DNA of 44,878 bases from Flavobacteriales bacterium (GTDB lineage Bacteria; Bacteroidota; Bacteroidia; Flavobacteriales; BACL11). The first letter of the stretch is position 1. Every line of letters starts with the position of its first letter. Shown here piece by piece: positions 29,236-38,776 of the stretch. The stretch spans positions 1-44,878 of the forward strand of contig JAAZYM010000056.1 in assembly GCA_014239655.1 (NCBI GenBank). The letters run 5' to 3'. Made by a program: the position numbers and the translations under genes. Under the pieces are notes generated by a model. It did no database searches. It had not been told where the DNA came from and was given only the letters and a program-made list of their open reading frames with translations.

Positions 29236-30246
29236 ATGAAAACCAAACTAGAATATATTTGGCTTGATGGATACGAACCTACTCAAAACATGCGTAGTAA
29301 AACAAAAGTTGTTGAAGATTTTTCTGGTAAATTAGAAGACTGTCCAATTTGGTGCTTTGATGGTAGTTCTACTAGACAAGCAAAAGGAGGATCTTCTGAT
29401 TGTCTTTTAAAACCTGTAGCAATATATCCAGATCCAGATAGAATAAATGGATTTCTTGTAATGACAGAAGTGCTAAATGCAGATGGAACTCCACATAAAT
29501 CAAATGCCCGAGCAACAATAGATGATAATGATGATGATTTCTGGTTTGGTTTTGAACAAGAATACTTTATCATGGATACTCATACTCAACTACCTCTTGG
29601 ATTTCCAGTTGGTGGATACCCTGGCCCTCAAGGAATGTACTATTGCTCAGTAGGGGGGAAAAATACTCACGGTAGAGAATTTGTTGAAGAACATGCAGAT
29701 TTATGTATTGATGCTGGATTAAATTTTGAAGGCATTAATCAGGAGGTTGCTAGCGGACAATGGGAATTCCAATTATTTGCTAAAGGAGCAAAAAAAGCAG
29801 GTGATGAAATTTGGGTTGCAAGATATCTTCTAGATAGATTAACCGAAAGGTATGGATACTACATAGAATACCATCCAAAACCTATTAAAGGTGATTGGAA
29901 TGGGTCAGGTATGCATGCTAATTTCTCTAACACAACACTACGAACCTGCGGATCTCAGGAAGTATATGAAAGAATATGCGAAGCATTTAGACCAGTAACA
30001 CAGGAACACATCTCTGTCTATGGTGAATTTAATGATCAAAGATTAACTGGATTACATGAAACAGCTTCAATATCTGATTTTAGCTATGGTATCTCTGATA
30101 GAGGAGCTTCGATAAGAATTCCAATCATAACAGTAGAAAAAGGATGGAAAGGATGGTTAGAAGATAGACGTCCAGCCTCAAATGGAGATCCTTATAAAAT
30201 TGCTGGGAGAATAGTTAAAACTGTAAAAGGAGTAGAAAACAAATAA
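29236..30246 (+). CDS. Glutamine synthetase, type II (GSII)
   Basis: It makes glutamine from glutamate, ammonia and ATP. The 336-residue product is the short eukaryote-like class II form, not the about 470-residue GSI. Motifs: beta-grasp start (LEYIWLDGYEPTQNMRSKTK), DGSSTRQAKGGSSDCLLKP at about 42-60, metal-binding FGFEQEYF (Glu107, Glu109), GINQEVASGQWEFQ (Glu170, Glu177), NGSGMHANFSN (His227), and ISDRGASIRIP (Arg289, Arg294). GSII is unusual in bacteria as a whole but recurrent in Flavobacteriia. GSII lacks the adenylylation loop of GSI. The gene stands alone, 2 bp from the convergent exchanger gene. Confidence 0.93.
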   Translation: MKTKLEYIWLDGYEPTQNMRSKTKVVEDFSGKLEDCPIWCFDGSSTRQAKGGSSDCLLKPVAIYPDPDRINGFLVMTEVLNADGTPHKSNARATIDDNDDDFWFGFEQEYFIMDTHTQLPLGFPVGGYPGPQGMYYCSVGGKNTHGREFVEEHADLCIDAGLNFEGINQEVASGQWEFQLFAKGAKKAGDEIWVARYLLDRLTERYGYYIEYHPKPIKGDWNGSGMHANFSNTTLRTCGSQEVYERICEAFRPVTQEHISVYGEFNDQRLTGLHETASISDFSYGISDRGASIRIPIITVEKGWKGWLEDRRPASNGDPYKIAGRIVKTVKGVENK

Positions 30247-30248
30247 GT

Positions 30249-31193
30249 TTATTGGATAGTAAAATAAATATAAATAGTATATATTATTACTAATAACAAT
30301 CCTTTTTTTCTATTAAGAATACCCTTAGTAAAGAAATAGATAAGTACTCCAAATATTAATGTTAAAACAAGCATGGAAAGATAGTCAATAGACAATATAT
30401 GGCTATTTATAACTTTAACATTTTTAAAAATAGCTGTAAACCCTAAAACTGCAAAAAGATTAAATATATTTGACCCAATAATATTTCCTACTGCTAAGTC
30501 CACCTCTTTCCTTAGGGCTGCTACAATTGAAGTAGCAAGTTCTGGAATACTAGTTCCGATTGCCATAACTGTGACTGCAATGATTCTTTCTTCGATATTT
30601 AGGTGATTTGATATCTCTATAGCGCTAGAAACAAGAAAATCTGCCCCATACTTTAATAAAAAGGCTCCAAAAAATAAAAATAAAAAACTTTTTAAAAGAG
30701 AGGTGTTATTTTCTTTTTCTATAACATCAGTTTTATTATCATTTTCTTGCCGAGATTCTACTATTATATAATATAAGAAACATGATAAAAGCAAAAGAAA
30801 CACAAAACCAATCAATGCTGATATAACACCAATGAAATATAATACAAATCCCACCACTAATGTAGAAAAAAGAAGAAATGGGTAATCTAGGCTAAGAGTC
30901 TTATTTGATATATTTACATTAAAAAAAATTGCGGTTAATCCAAGAACTAGAGCAATATTTGCAATATTAGATCCTATTATATTACCCAAAACAATATCAC
31001 TACTTTCATTAAAAATAGCCTCTAAACTAACAAATAACTCAGGTGATGAAGTTGCAAATGAGACCACAGTCATACCAACTACCAATCTAGAGATACGAGC
31101 TCTTGTAGCAATAACAACTGATCCACGAACAAGCAGTTCGCCACCATAGTAAAGAAAAACAAAACCAGTGATTAATAATAAGAACGAAGACAT
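30249..31193 (-). CDS. Calcium/sodium antiporter of the CaCA family
   Basis: The 314-residue inner-membrane protein has about ten helices and the two inverted alpha repeats of the CaCA superfamily: VVGMTVVSFATSSPELFVSL plus VLGNIIGSNIANIALVLG (about 38-85), and VTVMAIGTSIPELATSIV plus AVGNIIGSNIFNLFAVLG (about 207-251). A short charged cytoplasmic loop (ESRQENDNKTDVIEKEN) separates the halves. It resembles YrbG-type exchangers that expel Ca2+ against Na+ entry; the true ion is not provable. Its ATG overlaps the tatA stop by one base (TAATG), so the genes are coupled. Confidence 0.9.
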   Translation of the reverse strand: MSSFLLLITGFVFLYYGGELLVRGSVVIATRARISRLVVGMTVVSFATSSPELFVSLEAIFNESSDIVLGNIIGSNIANIALVLGLTAIFFNVNISNKTLSLDYPFLLFSTLVVGFVLYFIGVISALIGFVFLLLLSCFLYYIIVESRQENDNKTDVIEKENNTSLLKSFLFLFFGAFLLKYGADFLVSSAIEISNHLNIEERIIAVTVMAIGTSIPELATSIVAALRKEVDLAVGNIIGSNIFNLFAVLGFTAIFKNVKVINSHILSIDYLSMLVLTLIFGVLIYFFTKGILNRKKGLLLVIIYTIYIYFTIQ

Positions 31194-31402
31194 TATTTAT
31201 TTGTTTCTAAATCATCTTTAACTTCATTAGCGCTATCCCTTATTTCCCTCTTAATCTCATTAGAAGCATCTTTAACTTCACGCATTGTCTTACCTAAAGT
31301 TCTAGCTAATTCTGGAATTTTACTAGAACCAAAGAAGATAACTATAAATAATATAATTATAATAATTTCAGGACCACCAATAAATAAAATCATACTAAAC
31401 AT
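31193..31402 (-). CDS. tatA: Twin-arginine translocase subunit TatA/TatE
   Basis: The 69-residue product begins with a short N-terminal tail and one membrane helix (PEIIIIILFIVIFFG), then the hinge FFGSSKIPELARTLGKTMRE and an amphipathic charged helix (VKDASNEIKREIRDSANEV). This is the usual TatA layout, including the F-G hinge and the conserved proline. It would form the pore of the Tat pathway for folded proteins. TatC is not in the window. It lies 25 bp after secDF and overlaps the exchanger by one base, giving a small secretion run. Confidence 0.9.
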   Translation of the reverse strand: MFSMILFIGGPEIIIIILFIVIFFGSSKIPELARTLGKTMREVKDASNEIKREIRDSANEVKDDLETNK

Positions 31403-31427
31403 GAATATCTAAAGATAATCAAAATTT

Positions 31428-34400
31428 TTACTTTTTGTGATTATCTTTCTTAGCGCTAATTGTATCTAACATAATTGGTGAAGCAATAAATAAAGAAGAA
31501 TAAGTTCCTACTACAACCCCAACCATAAGCGCGAACATAAAACCTCTAATAACTTCCCCTCCAAATATGAAGATAACTAGCAATACAAAGAATGTGGTTA
31601 ATGATGTGTTTATAGTTCTACTTAAAGTACTATTAAGCGAACTGTTCATGAACTCATGAATTTCTTTCTTTTTATTAATATTCATGTATTCACGAACTCT
31701 ATCAAAAACTACCACAGTATCATTAAGAGAATATCCAATGATTGTCAAGATAGCCGCTATAAATGCCTGATCAATCTCTAATGAAAATGGAAGTAAACCA
31801 TAAAATACTGAGAAAATTGACAATACTATTATAACATCATGAAATACAGCTGCAACCGCCCCAAGACTAAATTGCCATTTTCTAAATCTTAATAATATAT
31901 ACATAAAGATTATAAGTAATGAGAAAATTATAGACCACACAGCTGCGTCTTTAATATCATCTGCAATAGTAGGGCCTACTTTCTGAGAACTCATAATCTC
32001 ATATTCTAAACCTGATGTCTTTAACCCTTCATTTAATTTATCTTCAACGATTTTATCAGTTGACACATCATTATTATTAATCATAAATGATGTAGTTATC
32101 TTTACTTGATTATTATCTCCAAAGGTTTTAACCTGTGGATTATATTTCAGTCCCTCATTATCAATAAATACATCTGACAATTCACTTCTTAATTCTTCAT
32201 TGTTAACAGTGTCATCAAAACGAACAACAAATGTTCTACCACCAACAAAATCAACACCATAATTTAATCCTTTTGTTAACAAAGACCCAACACCTAACAA
32301 AACTATAATTGAAGAAACAATATAAAATCGTTTTCTTAAACCAATAAAATCAATATTAATATTCTTAAAAGCGCCCTCTGTCAGTTTAGATGAAAATGTC
32401 ATTTCCTTCCCCTTATTTAAACGAGCCGATATAATTAATCTTGTTATAAATATAGCCGCAAATAATGATGTAACAATACCTATAACCAGTGTAGTAGCAA
32501 ATCCTTTTATTGGTCCTGTTCCAAAAATATAAAGTATAATTCCAGTTAACAATGTTGTAACATTTGCATCAATGATTGAACTATAAGCACTATTGTAACC
32601 ATCAGAAATGGCTAATCTAATACCCTTTCCATTTGTCAACTCTTCTCTAATCCTTTCATAAATCAGAACATTTGCATCAACAGACATACCTATTGTTAAA
32701 ATAATACCAGCGATTCCTGGTAATGTAAGTACAGCTCCTAAAGATGATAAAACACCAAATATGAAGAAAATATTAGCTAACAATGCAATATTTGACACTA
32801 TTCCAGCTCTAGTATAATAGAAAATCATATAAAATAACACAATCAACAAAGCAAAAATAAAAGAAGTTAATCCAGAACTAATTGCTTCCTCACCTAATGA
32901 AGGACCAACAATTGCCTCCTCAATAATTCTAGCAGGCGCTGGCAACTTACCTGATTTTAAAATATTAGCTAAATCTTTAGCTTCATTTACAGAAAAATCT
33001 CCTGATATAGAAGATCTCCCTCCAGATATTTCACTCTGAACGGTTGGATATGAATAAACATAACCATCAAGAACTATGGCAATACTTTTACCAATATTAT
33101 CTGCAGTTAATCTCTTCCACTGTTTAGCACCTTCTTGATTCATAGACATTGAAACTTCAGCAGAAGAATTATATTGACCAAATGCTTGCGATGCATCAGT
33201 AACAACATCCCCTTCCATAGCAGATTTTCCATCACGATTTGTTACTCTTAATGCAACTAATTGTACAAATCTCTCTTCACTATCATAAGGCTTAACAGTA
33301 TATGCAAACTTTACATCAACTGGAAGGAGCTTATTTACTTCAGGATCACTTAAATACGAATTTAATACTGATGTGTCTTTAATTGCACAAAAACCAACAA
33401 CTGGACCTTCTTGAATTTGATTTTGCTGATCAACATTAGGATATAAGACAGCATATAATGGATTATCTATAGCAAATTCCTCAAAAGATAAAGATTCAGC
33501 TGAATCAGAAATTAAAGAATCTGAATCTAAATCTGAAAGAAGATCGCTTTCTTCTAAAAGATTATCAATCTCATCCTCTGATATGTCTTCTTTTTTATCT
33601 TCAACAATTAAATCTTCTTCACTATCTTCCTGATTATTTAAGAGTGAATCAGAATTAACATTTTTTTCCTTTAAATATAAATTTACATTCTCAAGAGATT
33701 GAAACAGATCTCTATATTCATATGTTTCCCAAAACTCTAACTGAGCAGTAGACTGTAGAAGTTTTCTTGCTCTTTCAGGATCTTTAATTCCTGGAAGCTC
33801 TACAAGAATTCTACCTGCAGTTTCAAGTCGTTGTATATTTGGTTGTGTTACTCCAAATCTATCGATTCTACTTCTAAGAATATTAAAAGATCTACTTATA
33901 GCGTCCTCTACTTCTAACTTTAAGACATCAATTACTTCATTATTTTTAGCACTAATCTTAACTTTATCTTTTAACTGAGAAGTAAAGATAACTGCTAATC
34001 CATTATTTGGAGAAAGCTTCTCATATTCATTACCAAAAAGGGTAACAAAATCATCCTGACTATCCTCCTGTGCTTTGAGTGCATTAGAAATAGATGTATT
34101 AAATATTTCATCATTACTATTATTAGCAAGAGCTTTTATAACATCAACAACCATCACCTCTAAAGTCACATTCATTCCCCCTTTAAGATCAAGCCCTAAA
34201 TTTAATTCTCTTTGTTTGCAATCAGAATAAGTATACTGTGCAATAAAAATATCATATACTTCTTCCGAATTTATAGAATCTAAATACTGTTTAACTTTAA
34301 TTTCTCTTTCATCCTCATTAAAAGTTTCCGCATATTCTGCAGCATCATTTTCAACCTTATCAGCTATCCACGTAAAAGACAATTGATATAAACAAATAAC

Positions 34401-34445
34401 AGCAAAAACAAGTGCAATTATTTTTATGAAGTTTCTATTTTGCAT
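31428..34445 (-). CDS. secDF: Protein translocase subunit SecDF (fused)
   Basis: The 1005-residue fusion carries SecD and SecF, which use the ion gradient to drive late Sec export. Motifs: first helix (FIKIIALVFAVICLYQLSF), NLGLDLKGGMNVTLEVMV at about 82-99, the P1 domain with RSRIDRFGVTQPNIQR, SecD helices with LTLPGIAGIILTIGMSVDANVLIYERIREEL (given by ends LTLPGIAG and DANVLIYERIR), and the SecF half starting near GLNYGVDFVGGRTFVVRF with GYSLNDTVVVFDRVREY. A strongly acidic, serine-rich insert lies at about 266-322. Fusion is normal for Bacteroidota. It is first of secDF-tatA-exchanger; TATATTTG at 34468-34475 is a -7 candidate. Confidence 0.95.
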   Translation of the reverse strand: MQNRNFIKIIALVFAVICLYQLSFTWIADKVENDAAEYAETFNEDEREIKVKQYLDSINSEEVYDIFIAQYTYSDCKQRELNLGLDLKGGMNVTLEVMVVDVIKALANNSNDEIFNTSISNALKAQEDSQDDFVTLFGNEYEKLSPNNGLAVIFTSQLKDKVKISAKNNEVIDVLKLEVEDAISRSFNILRSRIDRFGVTQPNIQRLETAGRILVELPGIKDPERARKLLQSTAQLEFWETYEYRDLFQSLENVNLYLKEKNVNSDSLLNNQEDSEEDLIVEDKKEDISEDEIDNLLEESDLLSDLDSDSLISDSAESLSFEEFAIDNPLYAVLYPNVDQQNQIQEGPVVGFCAIKDTSVLNSYLSDPEVNKLLPVDVKFAYTVKPYDSEERFVQLVALRVTNRDGKSAMEGDVVTDASQAFGQYNSSAEVSMSMNQEGAKQWKRLTADNIGKSIAIVLDGYVYSYPTVQSEISGGRSSISGDFSVNEAKDLANILKSGKLPAPARIIEEAIVGPSLGEEAISSGLTSFIFALLIVLFYMIFYYTRAGIVSNIALLANIFFIFGVLSSLGAVLTLPGIAGIILTIGMSVDANVLIYERIREELTNGKGIRLAISDGYNSAYSSIIDANVTTLLTGIILYIFGTGPIKGFATTLVIGIVTSLFAAIFITRLIISARLNKGKEMTFSSKLTEGAFKNINIDFIGLRKRFYIVSSIIVLLGVGSLLTKGLNYGVDFVGGRTFVVRFDDTVNNEELRSELSDVFIDNEGLKYNPQVKTFGDNNQVKITTSFMINNNDVSTDKIVEDKLNEGLKTSGLEYEIMSSQKVGPTIADDIKDAAVWSIIFSLLIIFMYILLRFRKWQFSLGAVAAVFHDVIIVLSIFSVFYGLLPFSLEIDQAFIAAILTIIGYSLNDTVVVFDRVREYMNINKKKEIHEFMNSSLNSTLSRTINTSLTTFFVLLVIFIFGGEVIRGFMFALMVGVVVGTYSSLFIASPIMLDTISAKKDNHKK

Positions 34446-34467
34446 AATGTTAATTTTTTAGAGTCGG

Positions 34468-34475
34468 CAAATATA
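34468..34475 (-). promoter_or_regulatory. Candidate -7 element for secDF
   Basis: TATATTTG on the minus strand fits TAnnTTTG and lies 22 bp before the secDF ATG at 34445. No TTTG was found 19-21 bp further upstream, so the support is partial. Confidence 0.4.
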
Positions 34476-34563
34476 ATCTTTTCATCCTAAATATTATAAT
34501 TCTTTTAACACTGAATATATAAGAAAAAAAACAGGATTAATCAATATTGAGACAACATATTAA

Positions 34564-34571
34564 TATCTTTG
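34564..34571 (+). promoter_or_regulatory. Candidate -7 element for the VCBS-type cargo gene
   Basis: TATCTTTG fits TAnnTTTG and lies 22 bp before the ATG at 34594. A TTG is found 14 bp upstream (34547-34549), shorter than the usual 17-23 bp, so this is only a candidate. Confidence 0.35.
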
Positions 34572-34593
34572 TATCGTTATCTACAGTCATATA

Positions 34594-36774
34594 ATGCAAA
34601 AAAAAACTTGTCTTTTAATTCTATTTCTAATAACTAACAGCTTATTTAGCCAAAGTAATTTCTACAGAGATACATCAGTTAATGTTACTGAAAACAATAT
34701 GCAATTCAAGAATGCATGGGCTGGCGGAATAAATTCTGCTCAGTTTAATGAAATTGATTTGGATTTAGATGGCACAATGGATTTAGTAGTTTTTGACAAA
34801 TCAGGAAATAAGCTCATCCCATATTTAAACAAAAATGGAAAATTTATTTTTGCGCCAGACTATAGGAATTTGTTTCCAGTTCATAAAGATGGCGAAGATT
34901 TACATGATTGGGTAATTTTTGCTGATTATAACTGTGATGGTAAAAACGACATATACACCTATTCATCAGGTGGATTTGCTATTTTTAAAAACACCTCAAC
35001 GACATCACTTAGTTTTAGTCTTGTTGACACTCTAGTAAGGAGTGATTATGGTGGGCCAATTCCTCTCAACATATTTATCTCAGCCGTAGATATTCCTGCT
35101 ATTTCTGATATTGATTATGATGGAGATTTAGATGTTTTGACTTTTAAAATAAATGGAGGGTTTATTGAATATCACAAAAATTTAGCCATGGAAACCACTG
35201 GAAATTGTGATACTATATTATTTGAATTGTCTGAAAGCTGTTGGGGTAATTTCTATGAAGGACTAAATAATTATACATTAAACTGCTTAAATTGTCAATG
35301 CCCACCTATTATTAACCATCCCAATGCAAAACAAAAACATGCTGGATCAACTTTACTAGCCATAGATGTTGATAATGATAATGATAAGGATATCATTCTT
35401 GGAGATATTAGTTTCAGTAACTTAAACTTACTGATAAACGGTGGTGATAGTTTAAATGCTAACATGATTTCAGTTGATTCTATTTTTCCAGCCAATAATT
35501 TAAATACTATTCCTGCAAATATGGAAATATTCCCTGCTGCATATTATCTTGACTTAACTGACGATGGAATTAAAGATTTAATTGTTACTTCTAATAGTGA
35601 AAATAATTCTGAAAACTTTACTAGTTGTTGGTTGTTTAATAATTCAGGATCAAATTCTAATATTGACTTGAATTTTTATCAAAACAATTTTCTTCAAAAT
35701 GACATGATTGATCTTGGTTCAGGAAGCTACCCTACTTTTTTTGACTATAATAATGATGGCCTATTAGATATAGTTGTTGGAAATTATGGATATCATCAAA
35801 GTGGTGGAAACCCTAGATCATCATTAGCATTATTTGAGAATATTGGAACATTAAATAATCCCTCATATAAACTTATTGATCGAGACTGGCAAAATATCTC
35901 AAATATTAATCTTAACACAAACTTGAATATACCTGCATTGAATCTATCTCCAACATTTGGAGATTTAGACGGAGATCAAGATATGGATATGTTAATTGGA
36001 GATGCTAATGGAAAACTACATCTTTTTAATAATACTGGTTCAAACCCTCCAAATTTTGCACTTGCTGAAGCTGAATACAAAGGTATTGATATTGGGTATT
36101 TTGCTTTCCCACAATTAGTAGATGTAAATAGAGATGGTTTATTAGACATCATTATTGGAGAGCAATCTGGAACTATCAATTATTGTGAAAATACTGGAAC
36201 GGCTACCAACCCTGTTTTTGATACTATTATTGAATATTTTGGAGGTATTGATATAGAAAGCAATATTATAAGCTCTGGCTTTAGCACTCCAAAACTTTAT
36301 GATAATAATGGAAGCTATGAGTTATATATAGGTTCTTTTACAGGAGAAACATATCTTTTTGATAATATTGATAATAACCTTAATGGAGCTTTTGACTCTC
36401 TAAGTGTACTAAATACAAATGAGGGAGGAAAAAGTATGATTGCCATTAAGGATATTAATAATGATCAGAAACCTGATCTTTTAATTGGTAATTATTCGGG
36501 AGGACTAAGTTTTTACAGTAGTGACTCATCAATAATCAGTAATAACATATATGCAGATCTAACTAAACTAAATATCTACCCTAACCCAACAAATAGACAC
36601 CTAACAATAGATAACACTATAACAGGTGAAATTCAAATTATCAATACTCTTGGAAAAACCATATTAATAAAAAATAAAACAAACAAAACAACTAACATAG
36701 ATTTAAAGAGCCTAAAAAAAGGACTATATTTTATTAAACTTAATGATTATATATCAAGATTTATAATCCAGTAA
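34594..36774 (+). CDS. FG-GAP/VCBS-type repeat protein with T9SS type A sorting tail
   Basis: The 726-residue product has a signal peptide (MQKKTCLLILFLITNSLFSQ) and at least seven calcium-binding-like DxDxDGxxD repeats spread over the body: DLDLDGTMDLVV, DIDYDGDLDVLTF, DVDNDNDKDIILGD, DYNNDGLLDIVVGN, DLDGDQDMDMLIGD, DVNRDGLLDIIIGE and DINNDQKPDLLIGN. These repeats form a beta-propeller of the VCBS/FG-GAP kind. The last about 70 residues (LNIYPNPTNRHLTIDN, then LGKTILIKN and LKKGLYFIKL) are a type A T9SS sorting domain. It should be exported by the T9SS and attached or released at the surface. A six-cysteine patch (about 206-238) is seen mid-protein. The ligand is unknown. Confidence 0.88.
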   Translation: MQKKTCLLILFLITNSLFSQSNFYRDTSVNVTENNMQFKNAWAGGINSAQFNEIDLDLDGTMDLVVFDKSGNKLIPYLNKNGKFIFAPDYRNLFPVHKDGEDLHDWVIFADYNCDGKNDIYTYSSGGFAIFKNTSTTSLSFSLVDTLVRSDYGGPIPLNIFISAVDIPAISDIDYDGDLDVLTFKINGGFIEYHKNLAMETTGNCDTILFELSESCWGNFYEGLNNYTLNCLNCQCPPIINHPNAKQKHAGSTLLAIDVDNDNDKDIILGDISFSNLNLLINGGDSLNANMISVDSIFPANNLNTIPANMEIFPAAYYLDLTDDGIKDLIVTSNSENNSENFTSCWLFNNSGSNSNIDLNFYQNNFLQNDMIDLGSGSYPTFFDYNNDGLLDIVVGNYGYHQSGGNPRSSLALFENIGTLNNPSYKLIDRDWQNISNINLNTNLNIPALNLSPTFGDLDGDQDMDMLIGDANGKLHLFNNTGSNPPNFALAEAEYKGIDIGYFAFPQLVDVNRDGLLDIIIGEQSGTINYCENTGTATNPVFDTIIEYFGGIDIESNIISSGFSTPKLYDNNGSYELYIGSFTGETYLFDNIDNNLNGAFDSLSVLNTNEGGKSMIAIKDINNDQKPDLLIGNYSGGLSFYSSDSSIISNNIYADLTKLNIYPNPTNRHLTIDNTITGEIQIINTLGKTILIKNKTNKTTNIDLKSLKKGLYFIKLNDYISRFIIQ

Positions 36775-36777
36775 ATA

Positions 36778-38682
36778 TTATTTAATCAAACTGACACTTC
36801 TAGATATAAATCCAGTTAAATTTTTTCCTTTTAACATTCCTTGAGACAACAATGCTAAATCTAAAACTTGTTTGATAAGATCCACTCTTTTCTTTTTTGT
36901 TTTTTCAGACAATATTTTATTAATAAGATCATGATTAGAATTTACAGCTAAATTATAAGACTCTGGCATAGAACCAAACATCTGCATACCACCTCCTCCA
37001 GATAACTGTTGTTGTTCTTTCATTCTTCTCATAAACTCACTTTGTGTGATAATAATTGGAGAATCAGAAACAGACATATTTTGAACTTGAACAGTAAATT
37101 TATCTTTATCAAGCTGTTCTTCAATCATCTTCTGTAACTTCTCTTTCTCTTTATCTGAAAGTTTAGAAATAGCTTCATCTTCCTTTTGTATTAATTTATC
37201 AATAATATCAGCATCAACTCTAGAGAACTGAACATCAGTATTACTTGATTCTAACCTACTAATAAGATGGCTAATAAGAGGGCCTCCTAATTCCAGAACT
37301 TCATATCCTTTATCTGTAGCTGTTTGAACAAAGCTATGTTGTTCTTTCTTGTCATTAGTATATAAAATAATTGTTTTACCATCTTTATTCTTCTGAGGCT
37401 CTTTAACTTTATCGAAAAATTCAGAAAAAGTATAATATTCATCATTTGTATTTTTATATAAAGCAAAATCATTTGCTTTATCAAAGAACTTCTGCTCTGT
37501 AAGCATACCATACTCAATAAATACTTTTACATCATCCCACTTCTGCTCAAAGTCTTTTCTATCTTTCTTAAACATTTGAGCTAATTTATCAGCAACCTTC
37601 TTAGTAATATGACTAGATATTTTCTTTACATTTCCATCTGCTTGTAAATAAGATCTAGATACATTTAACGGGATATCTGGAGAGTCAATTACCCCATGTA
37701 ATAAAGTAAGAAACTCTGGAACTATATTATCTACATTGTCAGTAATAAAAACCTGATTACTATATAAATTAATCTTGTTTTTTTGTACTTCTAGATTATT
37801 CTTAAGCTTCGGGAAGTATAATATTCCTGTAAGATTAAAAGGAAAGTCTACATTAAGATGTATATGAAAAAGAGGATCTGTAAACTCCATAGGATACAAT
37901 TCTTTATAAAAATCTTTATAATGTTTCTCTTTTAGATTCGAAGGAGTTTTTGTCCATGCAGGCTTGGTATTATTAATAATATTATCTGATACTTTATCAG
38001 TTTTTTCTACATTTCCATCTTTATCTTTTTTACCCTTAGGATCATCAATTTTCTCCGTCTTTGTGCCAAATTTAATTTCTACAGGCAAAAACTTACAATA
38101 CTTATTTAAAATAGCTGAGATACGATTTTCCTCAAGAAATTCTGTAGAATCATCAGCAATATGTAATACAACATCTGTACCTTTTGTTTTCTTTTTCGTT
38201 TCCTCCATTGTAAAGTTTGGAGAACCATCACACACCCACTTTACTGGCAAACTATTTGGATGCTGGCTCTTAGAAAGTATCTCAACCTCCTTAGCAACCA
38301 TAAATGCAGAATAGAAACCAAGACCAAAATGACCAATAATAGAATTTTTCTTATCAGCATCTTTATATTTATTCACAAACTCTTCTGCTCCTGAGAAAGC
38401 AATCTGATTAATATATTTATCTAACTCTTTATCAGTCATTCCAATACCATTGTCTCTAACTGTTAAAGTTTTATTTTCCTTATCAAGAATAACCTCTACT
38501 CTTAACTTATCAATATCTGTACTTAACTCCCCAACAGTTTTCAAAGTTTTGAGTTTCTGGGTTGCATCAACTGCATTTGAAACTAATTCTCTCAGAAAGA
38601 TCTCATGATCAGAGTATAAGAACTGCTTAATAATTGGAAAAATATTCTCCGTCTTTACATTTATATTACCTTTTCTTTTCAT
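36778..38682 (-). CDS. htpG: Molecular chaperone HtpG (Hsp90)
   Basis: HtpG is the bacterial Hsp90. The chosen start is the ATG at 38680-38682, giving 634 residues beginning MKRKGNINVKTENIFPIIKQ, the family's usual N-terminus. A longer open frame from 38727 adds 15 unrelated residues. The GHKL ATPase motifs are LRELVSNAVDATQKL (Asn36), VRDNGIGMTD (Asp77) and IGHFGLGFYSAFMV (118-131). The middle domain holds LNVSRSYLQADG, where the arginine of the catalytic loop lies. The C-terminal dimerisation domain ends FISRSVSLIK. A charged linker KTEKIDDPKGKKDKDGN lies near 215-235. It is monocistronic, 3 bp from the end of the convergent VCBS gene. Confidence 0.95.
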   Translation of the reverse strand: MKRKGNINVKTENIFPIIKQFLYSDHEIFLRELVSNAVDATQKLKTLKTVGELSTDIDKLRVEVILDKENKTLTVRDNGIGMTDKELDKYINQIAFSGAEEFVNKYKDADKKNSIIGHFGLGFYSAFMVAKEVEILSKSQHPNSLPVKWVCDGSPNFTMEETKKKTKGTDVVLHIADDSTEFLEENRISAILNKYCKFLPVEIKFGTKTEKIDDPKGKKDKDGNVEKTDKVSDNIINNTKPAWTKTPSNLKEKHYKDFYKELYPMEFTDPLFHIHLNVDFPFNLTGILYFPKLKNNLEVQKNKINLYSNQVFITDNVDNIVPEFLTLLHGVIDSPDIPLNVSRSYLQADGNVKKISSHITKKVADKLAQMFKKDRKDFEQKWDDVKVFIEYGMLTEQKFFDKANDFALYKNTNDEYYTFSEFFDKVKEPQKNKDGKTIILYTNDKKEQHSFVQTATDKGYEVLELGGPLISHLISRLESSNTDVQFSRVDADIIDKLIQKEDEAISKLSDKEKEKLQKMIEEQLDKDKFTVQVQNMSVSDSPIIITQSEFMRRMKEQQQLSGGGGMQMFGSMPESYNLAVNSNHDLINKILSEKTKKKRVDLIKQVLDLALLSQGMLKGKNLTGFISRSVSLIK

Positions 38683-38731
38683 ATTATGTTTTTTTAATAA
38701 TAATCTGCAATTTCTATGCCAATACACTATA

Positions 38732-38770
38732 AACTGACAAAAAGAAAATTTTCATGAAAATTTGTCAGTT
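38732..38770 (-). terminator. Nested-hairpin terminator of the giant repeat gene
   Basis: Outer arms AACTGAC/GTCAGTT (38732-38738, 38764-38770) enclose an inner inverted repeat AAATTTTC/GAAAATTT with a 2-base loop and an asymmetric A/T bulge. It lies 6 bp after the TAG at 38777 and just before htpG, so it likely ends transcription of the giant gene. Confidence 0.7.
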
Positions 38771-38776
38771 AAAAAC

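Noticed and set aside
38683-38727. Longer htpG start at 38727
   Set aside because: The added 15 residues (MYWHRNCRLLLKKHN) do not resemble HtpG N-termini and overlap the likely promoter region; the ATG at 38682 gives the expected start.
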